A DNA stretch of 64,000 nucleotides from DASPNM01 sp035626515 (GTDB taxonomy: Bacteria; Bacteroidota; Bacteroidia; Chitinophagales; Chitinophagaceae), in NCBI GenBank assembly GCA_035626515.1, contig DASPNM010000035.1:1-64000 (forward strand), given 5' to 3'. This document shows, one piece after another, positions 1-8,981 of the stretch. Both the position numbers and the translations under genes were made by a program. Within the stretch, counting starts at the first letter, position 1, and the number at the start of each line of letters is the position of its first letter. A model generated the notes under the pieces. The model searched no databases and was not told the DNA's origin. It saw only the letters and a list, made by a program, of their open reading frames with translations.

Positions 1-42
1 CGCGAGCGCCAGCGAAGACAGGAAAGTAAAGATTGTTTTCAT
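1..42 (-). CDS. Secreted protein, N-terminal fragment leaving the window
   Basis: The reverse strand from 42 reads MKTIFTFLSSLALA, a lysine followed by a hydrophobic run ending in small residues. This is a typical start of a Sec signal peptide. The reading frame stays open to the window edge, so only 14 codons are visible. The product cannot be named. It is divergent from the macroglobulin gene that starts at 330. Confidence 0.55.
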   Translation of the reverse strand, partial: MKTIFTFLSSLALA

Positions 43-329
43 GGTGCTTGTTTTTGAGGGTTTGATAAAATTTGAATGAAAAAAAAATTTCAAAGCGTAT
101 GCCACTGAACCCGGCAGGCATAGAATAAAAAGTTAAACCAAAATGCAATGGTTCCGAGGGCGAACAACACCCTGTTAAGAAAGCCACAAAGGCTTTTTAA
201 AATCCCGTCACCCAAATCACGTCGTGCAACTTCCGGAATCCCCAACTCTTTTACCCCCACCTTATGCAAACACATCTCGTTTCGCATCTCAACTGGTGCA
301 TTCATTATCTTGTAACTAATTTGACCGGC
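43..329. other. Divergent intergenic region before the macroglobulin gene
   Basis: I see no convincing gene in these 287 bp. A TAATTTG sequence at 317-323, seven bases before the ATG at 330, is a one-base-shorter variant of the Bacteroidota -7 box. An A/T-rich stretch at 60-96 lies upstream of the leftward gene. Confidence 0.4.
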
Positions 330-3300
330 ATGCATTTCCTGAGACCTGGCATTGTCTCCGCTTTCCTGATTTTCAGCCTGAGCCTGTTCGCACAGCAGCC
401 CATCCGCAATTACGAAAAGGAATGGACCCGGGTCGAGGGATTTATCAAAAAGAACCTGCCGAAATCCGCACTCCAGGAAGTTCGTAGGATCTATACGCTC
501 GCGAAATCAGAAAAACAGGACGCGCAGGTCGTGAAGTCACTCGTCTACATGACGCGCCTCCAGTCGGAGCTGCGCGAGGACAATGAACTATTATCCATCT
601 CGGAAATAGAAAAGGAGATCACGACGAGCCGCGAACCTGCGACTTCAATTCTCAGCAGCTTGCTTGCCGGCCTTTACTGGAATTATTACCAGCAGCACCG
701 CTGGGAGCTCTATCAGCGCAGCGAAACCCGCGACTTTAAAAAAGACGACATCAGCACCTGGTCCGCCGAAGATTTCCACCGCCGGATCGGGGAGCTTTTC
801 CTTCGTTCCCTGCAAAATGAAAAGCTGCTCCAGCAAACCCGCCTGGAACCTTTCGACGCGATCATTACGAAGGGAAATGTCCGTCATCTCCGGCCGACCC
901 TTTTCGACCTGCTGGCGCACCGTGCCCTCGATTACTTTCAAAACGACGAGCGCGATATCCGCAAACCTGCCTATGCTTTCGAAATAAATCAGGCGGAAGC
1001 TTTCGACCCGGCCGAATCTTTTGTGAAACGCCACTTCACCACCCGCGACACGTTTTCATTGCAGCACAAGGCCCTTCTTCTGTACCAGCGCATACTCGGT
1101 TTTCACCTTGCGGATCAGACACCGGACGCCCTGATTGACGCTGACATCCAACGGATCTCGTTTGTTTTCGAACGGTCTGTGCACCCCGAAAAAGACCGAC
1201 TTTATGTGAAAGCGTTGGAGCACATTACGGCAAAGTTTTCGGGCGCGCCCGCCGCCGACCAGGCCTGGTACCTGATGGCCCGGCATTTTGAAAACAAGGC
1301 GGCCACCTACCGGCCCTATGGAGACTCTACGCACCGCCTCGATCGTGTGCGTGCACGAGAGATCTGCCAGCGTGTGCTGCAACAAAAAGATTCCTCCGAG
1401 GGACGCGTAAACTGCCAGAACCTGCTCGCGGAGATCGGGCAAAAGCAACTTCACTTCAAGCTGGAAAAGGTAAATCTTCCAAACCAGCCTTTCCGCGCCC
1501 TGATGCAATATCGCAACCTGAGCCGCGTGTATCTCCGGATCGCGCGCGCGGATGAAAAGCTGAAAGACGAAGCTGATGACCGCTACAGCGAAAAATACTG
1601 GAATTCGATTCTCGCGCTGCCGCCCGTCAGAAACTGGGAGCAGTCCCTCACCGGCGCAGAGGATCTGCAAACGCATGCCGCCGAAATCAAGGTAGAGGCG
1701 CTTCCAGCCGGGGAATACATGCTGGTTGTTTCTTCCGAACCGGATTTCAAAAACAAGACCGCATTGCTTGGAGCGAGGCTATTCTTTGTATCCTCCATCA
1801 GCTACATTCGCAGCAACCATCATTTTTTTGTTCTTCACCGTGATCACGGGCAACCCCTCGCCGGAGCTACGGTCCAGTTATGGGAACAGCGGTACGATTA
1901 CCAGAAGTCGAGGTATGTGCGCGAAAAAGGGAAACAGTACCGCACCGACAATAAGGGGCATTTCCGGCATCAGAAATCCTCTGATCCGAAGTTCACACAT
2001 ATGCCTTACAGGCTGGAGATTGCGCACGGCGGCGAGCGCCTGTTGCTGGACGATCCTATTCACGATTATTATTTTGAGCGCGAGCGGCCGGAGACCGAGC
2101 CCGCAACAAGTCACACCTTTCTGTTCACCGACCGGAGTCTGTACCGGCCGGGGCAGACTGTTTTCTTCAAGGGCATCGTGATCCGCAGGAATCCGGGCGG
2201 ACGTTCCGCCGCGGCAGCGTCGGATTACGATGCCGTCATTCTGCTGCTCGACGCGAATTCCGAGCCGATCGACTCCATGCGCATTCGCAGCAACCAGTAT
2301 GGATCTTTCTCGGGAGAATTCACGCTCCCGCAGAACCGCCTGAATGGGCAGTTTTCGATTCACACCCGACCTGCAACGGGAATGGCTTCCTTCCGGGTGG
2401 AAGAATACAAACGTCCAAAGTTCTTCGTGGAGTTTGAGCAGGTAAAGGAAAGCTACCGCGTGAATGACCGCATCCGCGTAACCGGACTGGCAAAGGCATA
2501 TGCCGGGAATGTGACGGACAATGCGCTGGTTCGCTACCGCGTGGTGCGGCAGCCGCGTTTCCCATATCCCTGGATCTTTTGGCGGTGGTGGGAACCTCCC
2601 GCGGAGGAAATGGAAATCGCGCACGGGGAAACGCGCACCGACCGGAACGGACGCTTTACCGTGGAGTTCACCGCGATCCCCGATCTCTCGCTCGACCGGA
2701 AGCTGGAACCGGTATTTGATTATACCATTTATGCCGACGTAACCGATCAGGCCGGCGAAACCCGCAGCGGTGAAAAAACGATCTCCGCGGGGTATAAATC
2801 CCTGCTCCTCCAGTTGGGTGTTCCGGAAACAATTTCTTCCGACAGCCTCCGGCGCGTTCAGGTGACCGCCACCAATATGAGCGGCGAGTTCCAGCCCGCG
2901 CGGGTTAAATTGACGATCACCCGGCTTCAACCCGAAGCGCGACTGATCCGGGAACGGTACTGGCAAAGGCCCGATCAGTTCACTATGACCCGCGAGGAAT
3001 ATTTGAAAAATTTTCCGCACGACGAGTACGACAACGAGCGGGATCCGCGGAGCTGGAAGCGGGGGGAGCTTGTGTTGGAACGCCGCGACACGGCGAGCCG
3101 CGACGGAAACTTTCCGATCCCTCAGACGATTCCACCCGGGATGTATGAGATCAGCGTAACGACCACCGACAAGGACGGACAGGAAATAAAGGATGTCCGC
3201 TTCGTGGATGTCTTTGACGAAAAAGCCCGCAGCATGAGCACTCCGAAATATCTCTGGGCCCGGCCCGCTTCACCCGTAGAGCCGGGGGAGCGCGCGCTGG

Positions 3301-6300
3301 TAAACCTGGGCACTTCCGCAACGGATGCTTTTCTCATTCAAACCGTGGATAAGGACGCGGTCCCGGATTCCGCTCGCCCGGCCATCTCCATACTGCGGCT
3401 GAACAATGAAAAAACCACGATCGGCTTCGACGCTTCGGAGTCCGATCGCGGCGGATTTGGAGTGAGCTGGGCATTCGTTCGCCACAACCGGCTGCACCAG
3501 TTCGGGCAGGTGATCCAGGTGCCCTGGAGCAACAAGGACCTTCGGATCGAATTCGCCACTTTCCGCGACAAAACACTTCCGGGCAGTGAAGAGAAATGGA
3601 AGGTGCGCGTCACCGGCAACAAGGGAGAGCTCGTGGCCGCGGAAATGCTGGCCGGCATGTACGATGCTTCGCTCGACCAGTTCTACCCGCACGGCTGGTC
3701 GGTGCCGGGCATCTGGCCTGCGTACTGGTTTGTGCGCAACTGGACGGGCGACGAAAACTTCAGGGAAGTTTCATCCCAGGAAAAATATGTGCAGCAGAAG
3801 CGTTACAGGCACCTCGACAAGCGGTACGACCGGCTCTTCAACGAGGAAATTGGCAGCGTCGTTTCCGTCGGATATGGCCGGCGAAGGGCTATGAACGAAA
3901 TGGCGGAAGGCATACCTGCACCCACGATGGCGCAGGAAAAGCTGACGCTCGACACCGCCGCCGACGGGGATCAGGTCAGCAACCAGCAGGACAAATTGCG
4001 TCCGCCGGCGCCGCCGAAACCGGCAGATCCCGGGGTGCAGGTGCGAAAAAATTTCAATGAAACCGCCTTCTTCTTCCCCGAGCTCCGCACGGATGCATCA
4101 GGAGCAATCGAATTCGCATTCACCATGCCCGAAGCGCTCACCCGATGGAAGCTGATGCTGCTCGCACATACGAAGGAAGCTGCCTTTGGCAGCGCGACCC
4201 GCGAGCTGGTCACGCAGAAAGAGCTGATGGTGCAACCCAACGCGCCGCGGTTCCTGCGCGAAGGGGACAGGATGGAATTCAGCACCCGCATTGTAAATCT
4301 TTCCGGCAGGGAACTCACCGGGCAGGCAGAGCTGCAGCTCATCGACGCGCGCACCGGTCAGCGGATTGATGGCTGGTTGCGGAACATCCATGCTTCGCAG
4401 TTCTTCACGGTGGCCGCGGGAGAATCGGGCGCGGTGAAATTCCCGATCGAAGTCCCCTACCAGTTCAATACCGCGCTTACATGGAGAGTGATCGCGCGCG
4501 CGGAAAATTTCATCGACGGCGTAGAGAACATCATGCCTGTCCTGACGAACCGCATCCTGGTGACCGAGACCCTGCCGCTCAGCCTGCGCGGAACCACCAG
4601 CAAAACGTACCGCTTCGACAAGCTGCTGGCTTCGGGCGGAAGTCCCACGCTGCAGCATCATGCGCTGACGGTGGAGTACACTTCCAATCCCGCCTGGCTG
4701 GCGGTGCAGGCGCTCCCCTACCTGATGGAGTTTCCATATGAATGCGCGGAACAAACCTGGAACCGCTACTATGCCAACTCACTGGCGTCCTTTATCGCGG
4801 GATCCTCACCCCGAATCAAACAGATCTTCGAACGCTGGAAAACCCTTGACACTGCTGCCCTCCTCAGCAACCTGCAGAAGAACCAGGATCTGAAATCGGT
4901 GCTTCTCGAGGAAACTCCCTGGGTGCTGGAAGCAAAAACGGAATCCGAACAGAAAAGAAACATCGCACTCCTTTTCGACCTGGTGCGCATGAGCTCGGAG
5001 CTCAACAATGCCTATGAAAAGCTGCGGCAGATGCAAAGTCCGAATGGGGGATTCGTATGGTTCGCAGGAGGCCCCGATGATCGCTACATGACGCAATATA
5101 TTCTCACCGGGATCGGCCATCTCCGAAAACTTGGCGCAGTCGCCCCATCACAGGAAAGCAAGCTGCGGGCGATCATGAACGCAGCACTTCCTTATCTCGA
5201 CCAGAAGATCAAATCGGACTATGACGAGCTGGTCCGGAACAAGGCAAACCTGCGCAACCAGCAGATCAGTATGGTCCAGATCCAATACCTCTACATGCGC
5301 AGCTTTTTCCCCGAGCACGCCGTCGCGTCTGCCGCGCGGACTGCGTATAATTACTATTATGGTCAGGCTGCACAATTCTGGACGCGCCAGTCGAAATACA
5401 TGCAGGGCATGATCGCACTCGCCCGGTCACGCGCGGGGGATCCGAAAATCCCACAGGACATCATCCGGTCGCTGCGCGAAACCTCCATCACCAATGAAGA
5501 GCTTGGAATGTACTGGAGAGACTTTCGTACGGGCTGGTTCTGGCACGAAGCACCTGTGGAAACCCAGGCATTGCTGATTGAAGCATTCCACGAAATCGCG
5601 CGCGACCAGGAAACGGTGGACGATCTGAAAACCTGGTTGCTGAAACACAAGCAGACCAATCATTGGCGCACCACGAAGGCCACAGCCGAAGCCTGTTTCG
5701 CATTGCTCCTGCAGGGCTCCGACTGGATCGCGATCACGCCAACGGTGGAGATTCGTCTCGGTGCTACAACCATTCAACCCTCCGCAACGGAAGCCGGCAC
5801 GGGATATTTCCGGCAGTCCGTTGATCCGAAACGGATCAATGCGGAAATGGGAAATATTAACGTAGCTGTAACCTCAACAGCAAAAACAACCTCCGCAAGC
5901 TGGGGCGCGGTGTACTGGCAGTACTTCGAGGACATGGATAAGGTAACCGCTGCTGCCACACCGCTGCAGCTTACCCGGAAGCTCTTTGTGGAAAAGAACA
6001 GCGACCGCGGTCCTGTCCTCGCGCCCGTGAACGACGGGGATGTGTTGCATGTGGGCGACAAGCTCAGGATCCGGATTGAGCTTCGCGTGGACCGGGAAAT
6101 GGAATACGTGCACATGAAGGATCAGCGGGCTTCGGGCGTGGAGCCGGTGAATGTGCTGAGCGGTTACAAATGGCAGGGCGGCCTCGGTTACTACGAGAGC
6201 ACGCGCGACGCAAGCACCAATTTCTTTTTCGACAGGATGCGGCGTGGAACCTACGTTTTCGAATATCCGGCTTTTGTGACGCACGCTGGGAATTTCAGCA

Positions 6301-6386
6301 ACGGAATTACGAGCATTCAAAGCATGTACGCTCCTGAGTTCAGCGCTCACAGCGAGGGCGTGCGGATCGTCGTGGAACGAGATTGA
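330..6386 (+). CDS. Alpha-2-macroglobulin family secreted protein
   Basis: About 2,018 residues, in the usual size range of large bacterial macroglobulins. The chosen ATG at 330 opens a signal peptide (MHFLRPG then a hydrophobic run ending FAQQ); an upstream in-frame ATG at 264 would hide it. An MG2-type segment (FTDRSLYRPGQTVFFKG) lies near residue 600. The conserved core (FFFPELRTDASG, then FTMPEALTRWKL) lies near 1250. The thioester-like motif YECAEQ has Cys at about 1472 and Gln at 1475, so the Cys and Gln of the CxEQ thioester are both kept. The last 500 residues match the alpha-helical and receptor-like domains. By family knowledge such proteins trap attacking proteases at the cell surface; that role is inferred here. 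A proline-rich linker sits near residue 1230. Confidence 0.9.
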   Translation: MHFLRPGIVSAFLIFSLSLFAQQPIRNYEKEWTRVEGFIKKNLPKSALQEVRRIYTLAKSEKQDAQVVKSLVYMTRLQSELREDNELLSISEIEKEITTSREPATSILSSLLAGLYWNYYQQHRWELYQRSETRDFKKDDISTWSAEDFHRRIGELFLRSLQNEKLLQQTRLEPFDAIITKGNVRHLRPTLFDLLAHRALDYFQNDERDIRKPAYAFEINQAEAFDPAESFVKRHFTTRDTFSLQHKALLLYQRILGFHLADQTPDALIDADIQRISFVFERSVHPEKDRLYVKALEHITAKFSGAPAADQAWYLMARHFENKAATYRPYGDSTHRLDRVRAREICQRVLQQKDSSEGRVNCQNLLAEIGQKQLHFKLEKVNLPNQPFRALMQYRNLSRVYLRIARADEKLKDEADDRYSEKYWNSILALPPVRNWEQSLTGAEDLQTHAAEIKVEALPAGEYMLVVSSEPDFKNKTALLGARLFFVSSISYIRSNHHFFVLHRDHGQPLAGATVQLWEQRYDYQKSRYVREKGKQYRTDNKGHFRHQKSSDPKFTHMPYRLEIAHGGERLLLDDPIHDYYFERERPETEPATSHTFLFTDRSLYRPGQTVFFKGIVIRRNPGGRSAAAASDYDAVILLLDANSEPIDSMRIRSNQYGSFSGEFTLPQNRLNGQFSIHTRPATGMASFRVEEYKRPKFFVEFEQVKESYRVNDRIRVTGLAKAYAGNVTDNALVRYRVVRQPRFPYPWIFWRWWEPPAEEMEIAHGETRTDRNGRFTVEFTAIPDLSLDRKLEPVFDYTIYADVTDQAGETRSGEKTISAGYKSLLLQLGVPETISSDSLRRVQVTATNMSGEFQPARVKLTITRLQPEARLIRERYWQRPDQFTMTREEYLKNFPHDEYDNERDPRSWKRGELVLERRDTASRDGNFPIPQTIPPGMYEISVTTTDKDGQEIKDVRFVDVFDEKARSMSTPKYLWARPASPVEPGERALVNLGTSATDAFLIQTVDKDAVPDSARPAISILRLNNEKTTIGFDASESDRGGFGVSWAFVRHNRLHQFGQVIQVPWSNKDLRIEFATFRDKTLPGSEEKWKVRVTGNKGELVAAEMLAGMYDASLDQFYPHGWSVPGIWPAYWFVRNWTGDENFREVSSQEKYVQQKRYRHLDKRYDRLFNEEIGSVVSVGYGRRRAMNEMAEGIPAPTMAQEKLTLDTAADGDQVSNQQDKLRPPAPPKPADPGVQVRKNFNETAFFFPELRTDASGAIEFAFTMPEALTRWKLMLLAHTKEAAFGSATRELVTQKELMVQPNAPRFLREGDRMEFSTRIVNLSGRELTGQAELQLIDARTGQRIDGWLRNIHASQFFTVAAGESGAVKFPIEVPYQFNTALTWRVIARAENFIDGVENIMPVLTNRILVTETLPLSLRGTTSKTYRFDKLLASGGSPTLQHHALTVEYTSNPAWLAVQALPYLMEFPYECAEQTWNRYYANSLASFIAGSSPRIKQIFERWKTLDTAALLSNLQKNQDLKSVLLEETPWVLEAKTESEQKRNIALLFDLVRMSSELNNAYEKLRQMQSPNGGFVWFAGGPDDRYMTQYILTGIGHLRKLGAVAPSQESKLRAIMNAALPYLDQKIKSDYDELVRNKANLRNQQISMVQIQYLYMRSFFPEHAVASAARTAYNYYYGQAAQFWTRQSKYMQGMIALARSRAGDPKIPQDIIRSLRETSITNEELGMYWRDFRTGWFWHEAPVETQALLIEAFHEIARDQETVDDLKTWLLKHKQTNHWRTTKATAEACFALLLQGSDWIAITPTVEIRLGATTIQPSATEAGTGYFRQSVDPKRINAEMGNINVAVTSTAKTTSASWGAVYWQYFEDMDKVTAAATPLQLTRKLFVEKNSDRGPVLAPVNDGDVLHVGDKLRIRIELRVDREMEYVHMKDQRASGVEPVNVLSGYKWQGGLGYYESTRDASTNFFFDRMRRGTYVFEYPAFVTHAGNFSNGITSIQSMYAPEFSAHSEGVRIVVERD

Positions 6387-6396
6387 CCCGATCGCC

Positions 6397-6404
6397 TACC
6401 TTTA
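6397..6404 (+). promoter_or_regulatory. Bacteroidota -7 box (TACCTTTA)
   Basis: TACCTTTA differs from the TAnnTTTG consensus only at the last base and ends three bases before the ATG at 6408, which suggests a leaderless or very short leader transcript. Confidence 0.35.
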
Positions 6405-6407
6405 AGC

Positions 6408-7466
6408 ATGCGCGTGGAATTCCTCGTCGTGGGCCAGGGGCTCTGTGGAACCTTTCTCTCCTGGTTCCTTCACCGGGCAGGAAAATCGTTTTTGGTTATG
6501 GACCAGAACGATCCGGCCAGTTCGTCACGCGTTGCCGCGGGAATCATTAACCCGGTGACGGGCCGGCGCCTCGCAATCACCTGGATGGCTGAAGAGTTGC
6601 TCCCTTTCGCCCGGAAAACTTACCAGGAGCTGGGCCAATTTTTAGATGCGCAGCTTATTTTCCAAAAAAACCTGATTGAATTTTTCCCGAACCCCCACCA
6701 GCGGGAATTATTTCTGGAGCGCGTGCAGGAACAAAATGCTTACCTGCACTCTTTCCCGGAACAGAACGCGTTCAATTCCGTGTTCCGGTACGAGCTCGGC
6801 TGCGGAGAGATCCGGCATTCCTTTGTCGTGGATGTGGAAACGATGCAGGCGCGATGGAGAAAATTTCTATCGCAACAGAATCGCCTGCTTGATGTGCGGT
6901 TTGATCCGGAACGGCTGCACGTGCGCGCGGGCGGGATCGAATACGACGACATCGCCGCCGACCGGATCCTGTTTTGTGACGGGTCCGCCGGGATCCGGAA
7001 TCCTTTTTTTTCGTCCCTCCCTTTTTCACCCAACAAGGGCGAAGCTCTAATTCTCGAAATACCCGAACTTCCGCCACACCACATTTATAAAAAAGGATTT
7101 TTGCTGGTTCCCCTGCCTGATGAAAACAAATTCTGGTTCGGGTCCAATTACCAGTGGAAATTCACTGACCCAGCGCCGTCGACCGAATTTTTCGAACAGG
7201 CGCGGCGTCACCTGCTCGCCTGGCTGAAGCTGCCCTACAGGATCCTCGACCACAAGGCGGGCATCCGTCCGGCCACACTCGAACGAAGGCCCTTCGTTGG
7301 CGTACATCCGCATCACGAAGCCGTCGTTATCTTGAACGGAATGGGAACCAAGGGCTGCTCCCTCGCGCCGTTTTTCGCGAGCGGGCTGACCCGGCATCTT
7401 CTCGATAACGAAGCCATCATGCCCGAGGCTGATGTGCGGCGCTTCAGCAAGGCCCTGAGTCGCTAA
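6408..7466 (+). CDS. FAD-dependent oxidoreductase (DAO family)
   Basis: A 352-residue protein of the D-amino-acid-oxidase/glycine-oxidase fold. The N-terminus has a dinucleotide-binding GQGLCG (GxGxxG, residues 9-14), followed by the acidic VMDQND that would bind the FAD ribose. SSRVAAGIINPVTGRR is typical of this family. The C-terminal GMGTKGCSLAPFFA is the second FAD-contact loop. The substrate cannot be told from sequence. The gene lies 21 bp after the macroglobulin gene on the same strand. No membrane segment or signal peptide is seen, so it should be cytoplasmic. Confidence 0.85.
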   Translation: MRVEFLVVGQGLCGTFLSWFLHRAGKSFLVMDQNDPASSSRVAAGIINPVTGRRLAITWMAEELLPFARKTYQELGQFLDAQLIFQKNLIEFFPNPHQRELFLERVQEQNAYLHSFPEQNAFNSVFRYELGCGEIRHSFVVDVETMQARWRKFLSQQNRLLDVRFDPERLHVRAGGIEYDDIAADRILFCDGSAGIRNPFFSSLPFSPNKGEALILEIPELPPHHIYKKGFLLVPLPDENKFWFGSNYQWKFTDPAPSTEFFEQARRHLLAWLKLPYRILDHKAGIRPATLERRPFVGVHPHHEAVVILNGMGTKGCSLAPFFASGLTRHLLDNEAIMPEADVRRFSKALSR

Positions 7467-7470
7467 CCGC

Positions 7471-7478
7471 TATTTTTG
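7471..7478 (+). promoter_or_regulatory. Bacteroidota -7 box (TATTTTTG)
   Basis: TATTTTTG matches TAnnTTTG exactly and lies 19 bases before the ATG at 7498. No clear -33 TTG element is visible at the usual spacing. Confidence 0.45.
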
Positions 7479-7497
7479 TCGATCAAAAACCGAAACC

Positions 7498-7920
7498 ATG
7501 CACGACCAGTTGCTGGCTTATGACCAATCCCGATTTATCTACCCCGCCCGTTTCCGTCGGATGGAAAACATGCACATCGTGTTTTGGCTGACCAAGGACC
7601 TGAGCTGGTGCCTGCTCTGGAAAGAGCTCGGCATCGCCATGATCTTTCCGACGCTCATCATCGCGATAGTCATCGCGCGACGAACGCGAAAGATCCCTTC
7701 GGAACTGGCGCACAATCTGGCAATCGTTTTCTGGATAACGGCCAATGCCTATTGGATGGTGAGTGAATTCTTTGGATTTGACGAGACTTCGATCGGCTGG
7801 GGTTTTGAAGGCAAACACATCGCACTGATACCTTTTCTTACGGGCGTATCCATCCTGCTGTATTATTACGCAGTGCAGCGGAGACGCGACCGGCGCAAGC
7901 ACGAGCCGGTTACCATGTAG
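7498..7920 (+). CDS. Small integral membrane protein, function unknown
   Basis: 140 residues with three hydrophobic segments: about 44-60 (GIAMIFPTLIIAIVIA), 70-90 (NLAIVFWITANAYWMV) and 103-121 (IALIPFLTGVSILLYYYA). A basic tail follows (QRRRDRRKH). The segments are rich in tryptophan. The start could instead be the ATG at 7561 (MENMHIVFW), which drops 21 polar residues. I do not recognise a characterised family. It converges with the peptidase gene at 8018. Confidence 0.7.
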   Translation: MHDQLLAYDQSRFIYPARFRRMENMHIVFWLTKDLSWCLLWKELGIAMIFPTLIIAIVIARRTRKIPSELAHNLAIVFWITANAYWMVSEFFGFDETSIGWGFEGKHIALIPFLTGVSILLYYYAVQRRRDRRKHEPVTM

Positions 7921-8017
7921 CAGTCGCGGCCAGGCGCCGCCGTTTCCATTGCAGAAAGAAGCGGCGGGTAAAATAAATCAGGGAAAGGGTTATCATGGTT
8001 CGGATTTTAAAGCGTTA

Positions 8018-8800
8018 TCAGGTCTCAGCGCCGATCAGTTTTTCTTTCGTGAGGGGATCCTGGTTCAGCACGCGGCAAAGCGCCTGGTACAGTTCCGGCA
8101 TGTTATCGCGCAGGTCCTTCGGGTTTTCAAAAAAAGCTTCCACGCTCACTGCCCAGAACTCATGCAGGTTGCTGAACGCGTAGCCCCGCAGGTAGCTGCG
8201 GCGTTTGGTGATCACGTCGGCAAATATGGGCCCCGTACTGTTCGAGAATTTCTCGTAATTCAGCCGGAAATGCGCGTCCACCCCATACTGGGCGAAAAAG
8301 TTATTATAAAGGAGCGCATGCGCCATTTCGTGTACTGCAACGTTGATATTGTCCTTTTTATTGGCGTAGCCATATAAAAAATGTTTCCAGGACAGGTAAA
8401 TTCCTTCGGGCGCAACATGCCCGATGTACAGTTCTTCCTCGTTCTCCATGTGATAGGCGGCGGCAAGCACATAGACGTCGCGGAAATGCAGCAGCTGGTA
8501 GTTCTTGAGCCCAAAAGTGACCTGTACAGCCGAGGCGCTGACCAAGATCGCTGCGTCTTCATTCTGCTCCATTCCAATGAAATGAAAACGCTTGCTCTGC
8601 CGGAAGTTATAGGTCCTTCGGATAAACCGCATTCGCTTTTCCGTGCTCAGGTCATTAAAATACGTGAAAAGACTGCCGATGACAAAGGAGTAGTTATTTA
8701 CAATTTCATCGCTTGGCTGGAAAGGTTCCGAAGAAAGATCTCTTGCTGCGGGAGGATTGCCGTAGAACAGCCTGTTCAGTTTTCGCAGGAAGGATTGCAT
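8018..8800 (-). CDS. MtfA-like (M90) zinc peptidase
   Basis: 260 residues from the ATG at 8800. The zinc site AVHEMAHALLYNN (HExxH near residue 157) lies in a context typical of the MtfA/M90 glucose-regulated peptidase family. A downstream Glu in LHEFWAVSVEAFFENP supplies the third ligand, as in that family. The segment DVYVLAAAYHMENEEE precedes the catalytic core. In E. coli MtfA binds the repressor Mlc; whether this relative does so is unknown. An open frame extends upstream to 9082, but it runs into the aspS coding region, so 8800 is preferred. Divergent from aspS. Confidence 0.8.
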   Translation of the reverse strand: MQSFLRKLNRLFYGNPPAARDLSSEPFQPSDEIVNNYSFVIGSLFTYFNDLSTEKRMRFIRRTYNFRQSKRFHFIGMEQNEDAAILVSASAVQVTFGLKNYQLLHFRDVYVLAAAYHMENEEELYIGHVAPEGIYLSWKHFLYGYANKKDNINVAVHEMAHALLYNNFFAQYGVDAHFRLNYEKFSNSTGPIFADVITKRRSYLRGYAFSNLHEFWAVSVEAFFENPKDLRDNMPELYQALCRVLNQDPLTKEKLIGAET

Positions 8801-8920
8801 GATTAGGGATTCGGTACTTAAATATAAAAATCCGGCTGCAAACTGCAAAAGCCCGTGCGCCCGGTCATCCGTTATCCTTTCCTTCTCAGGCGTTTGCCGC
8901 CGCAACTGCCGGCTCCGCCC

Positions 8921-8928
8921 TATCTTTG
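8921..8928 (+). promoter_or_regulatory. Candidate aspS -7 box (TATCTTTG)
   Basis: TATCTTTG matches the TAnnTTTG consensus exactly. It lies 53 bases before the aspS ATG at 8982, in the 181-bp gap shared with the divergent peptidase gene. A TTTG about 24 bases further upstream is a loose -33 candidate. Confidence 0.45.
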
Positions 8929-8981
8929 CCGCCGTTGACGCCGACCAGCAATCGCCACCGGCCGCCACTAAAGAAGTCTTC

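Noticed and set aside
90..335. 81-codon leftward frame before the macroglobulin gene
   Set aside because: It covers the promoter and first codons of the macroglobulin gene and shows no protein-like features.
1878..3020. 380-codon open frame opposite the macroglobulin gene
   Set aside because: It lies inside a well-supported gene on the other strand and has no recognisable protein features. Other antisense frames in the same gene were rejected for the same reason.
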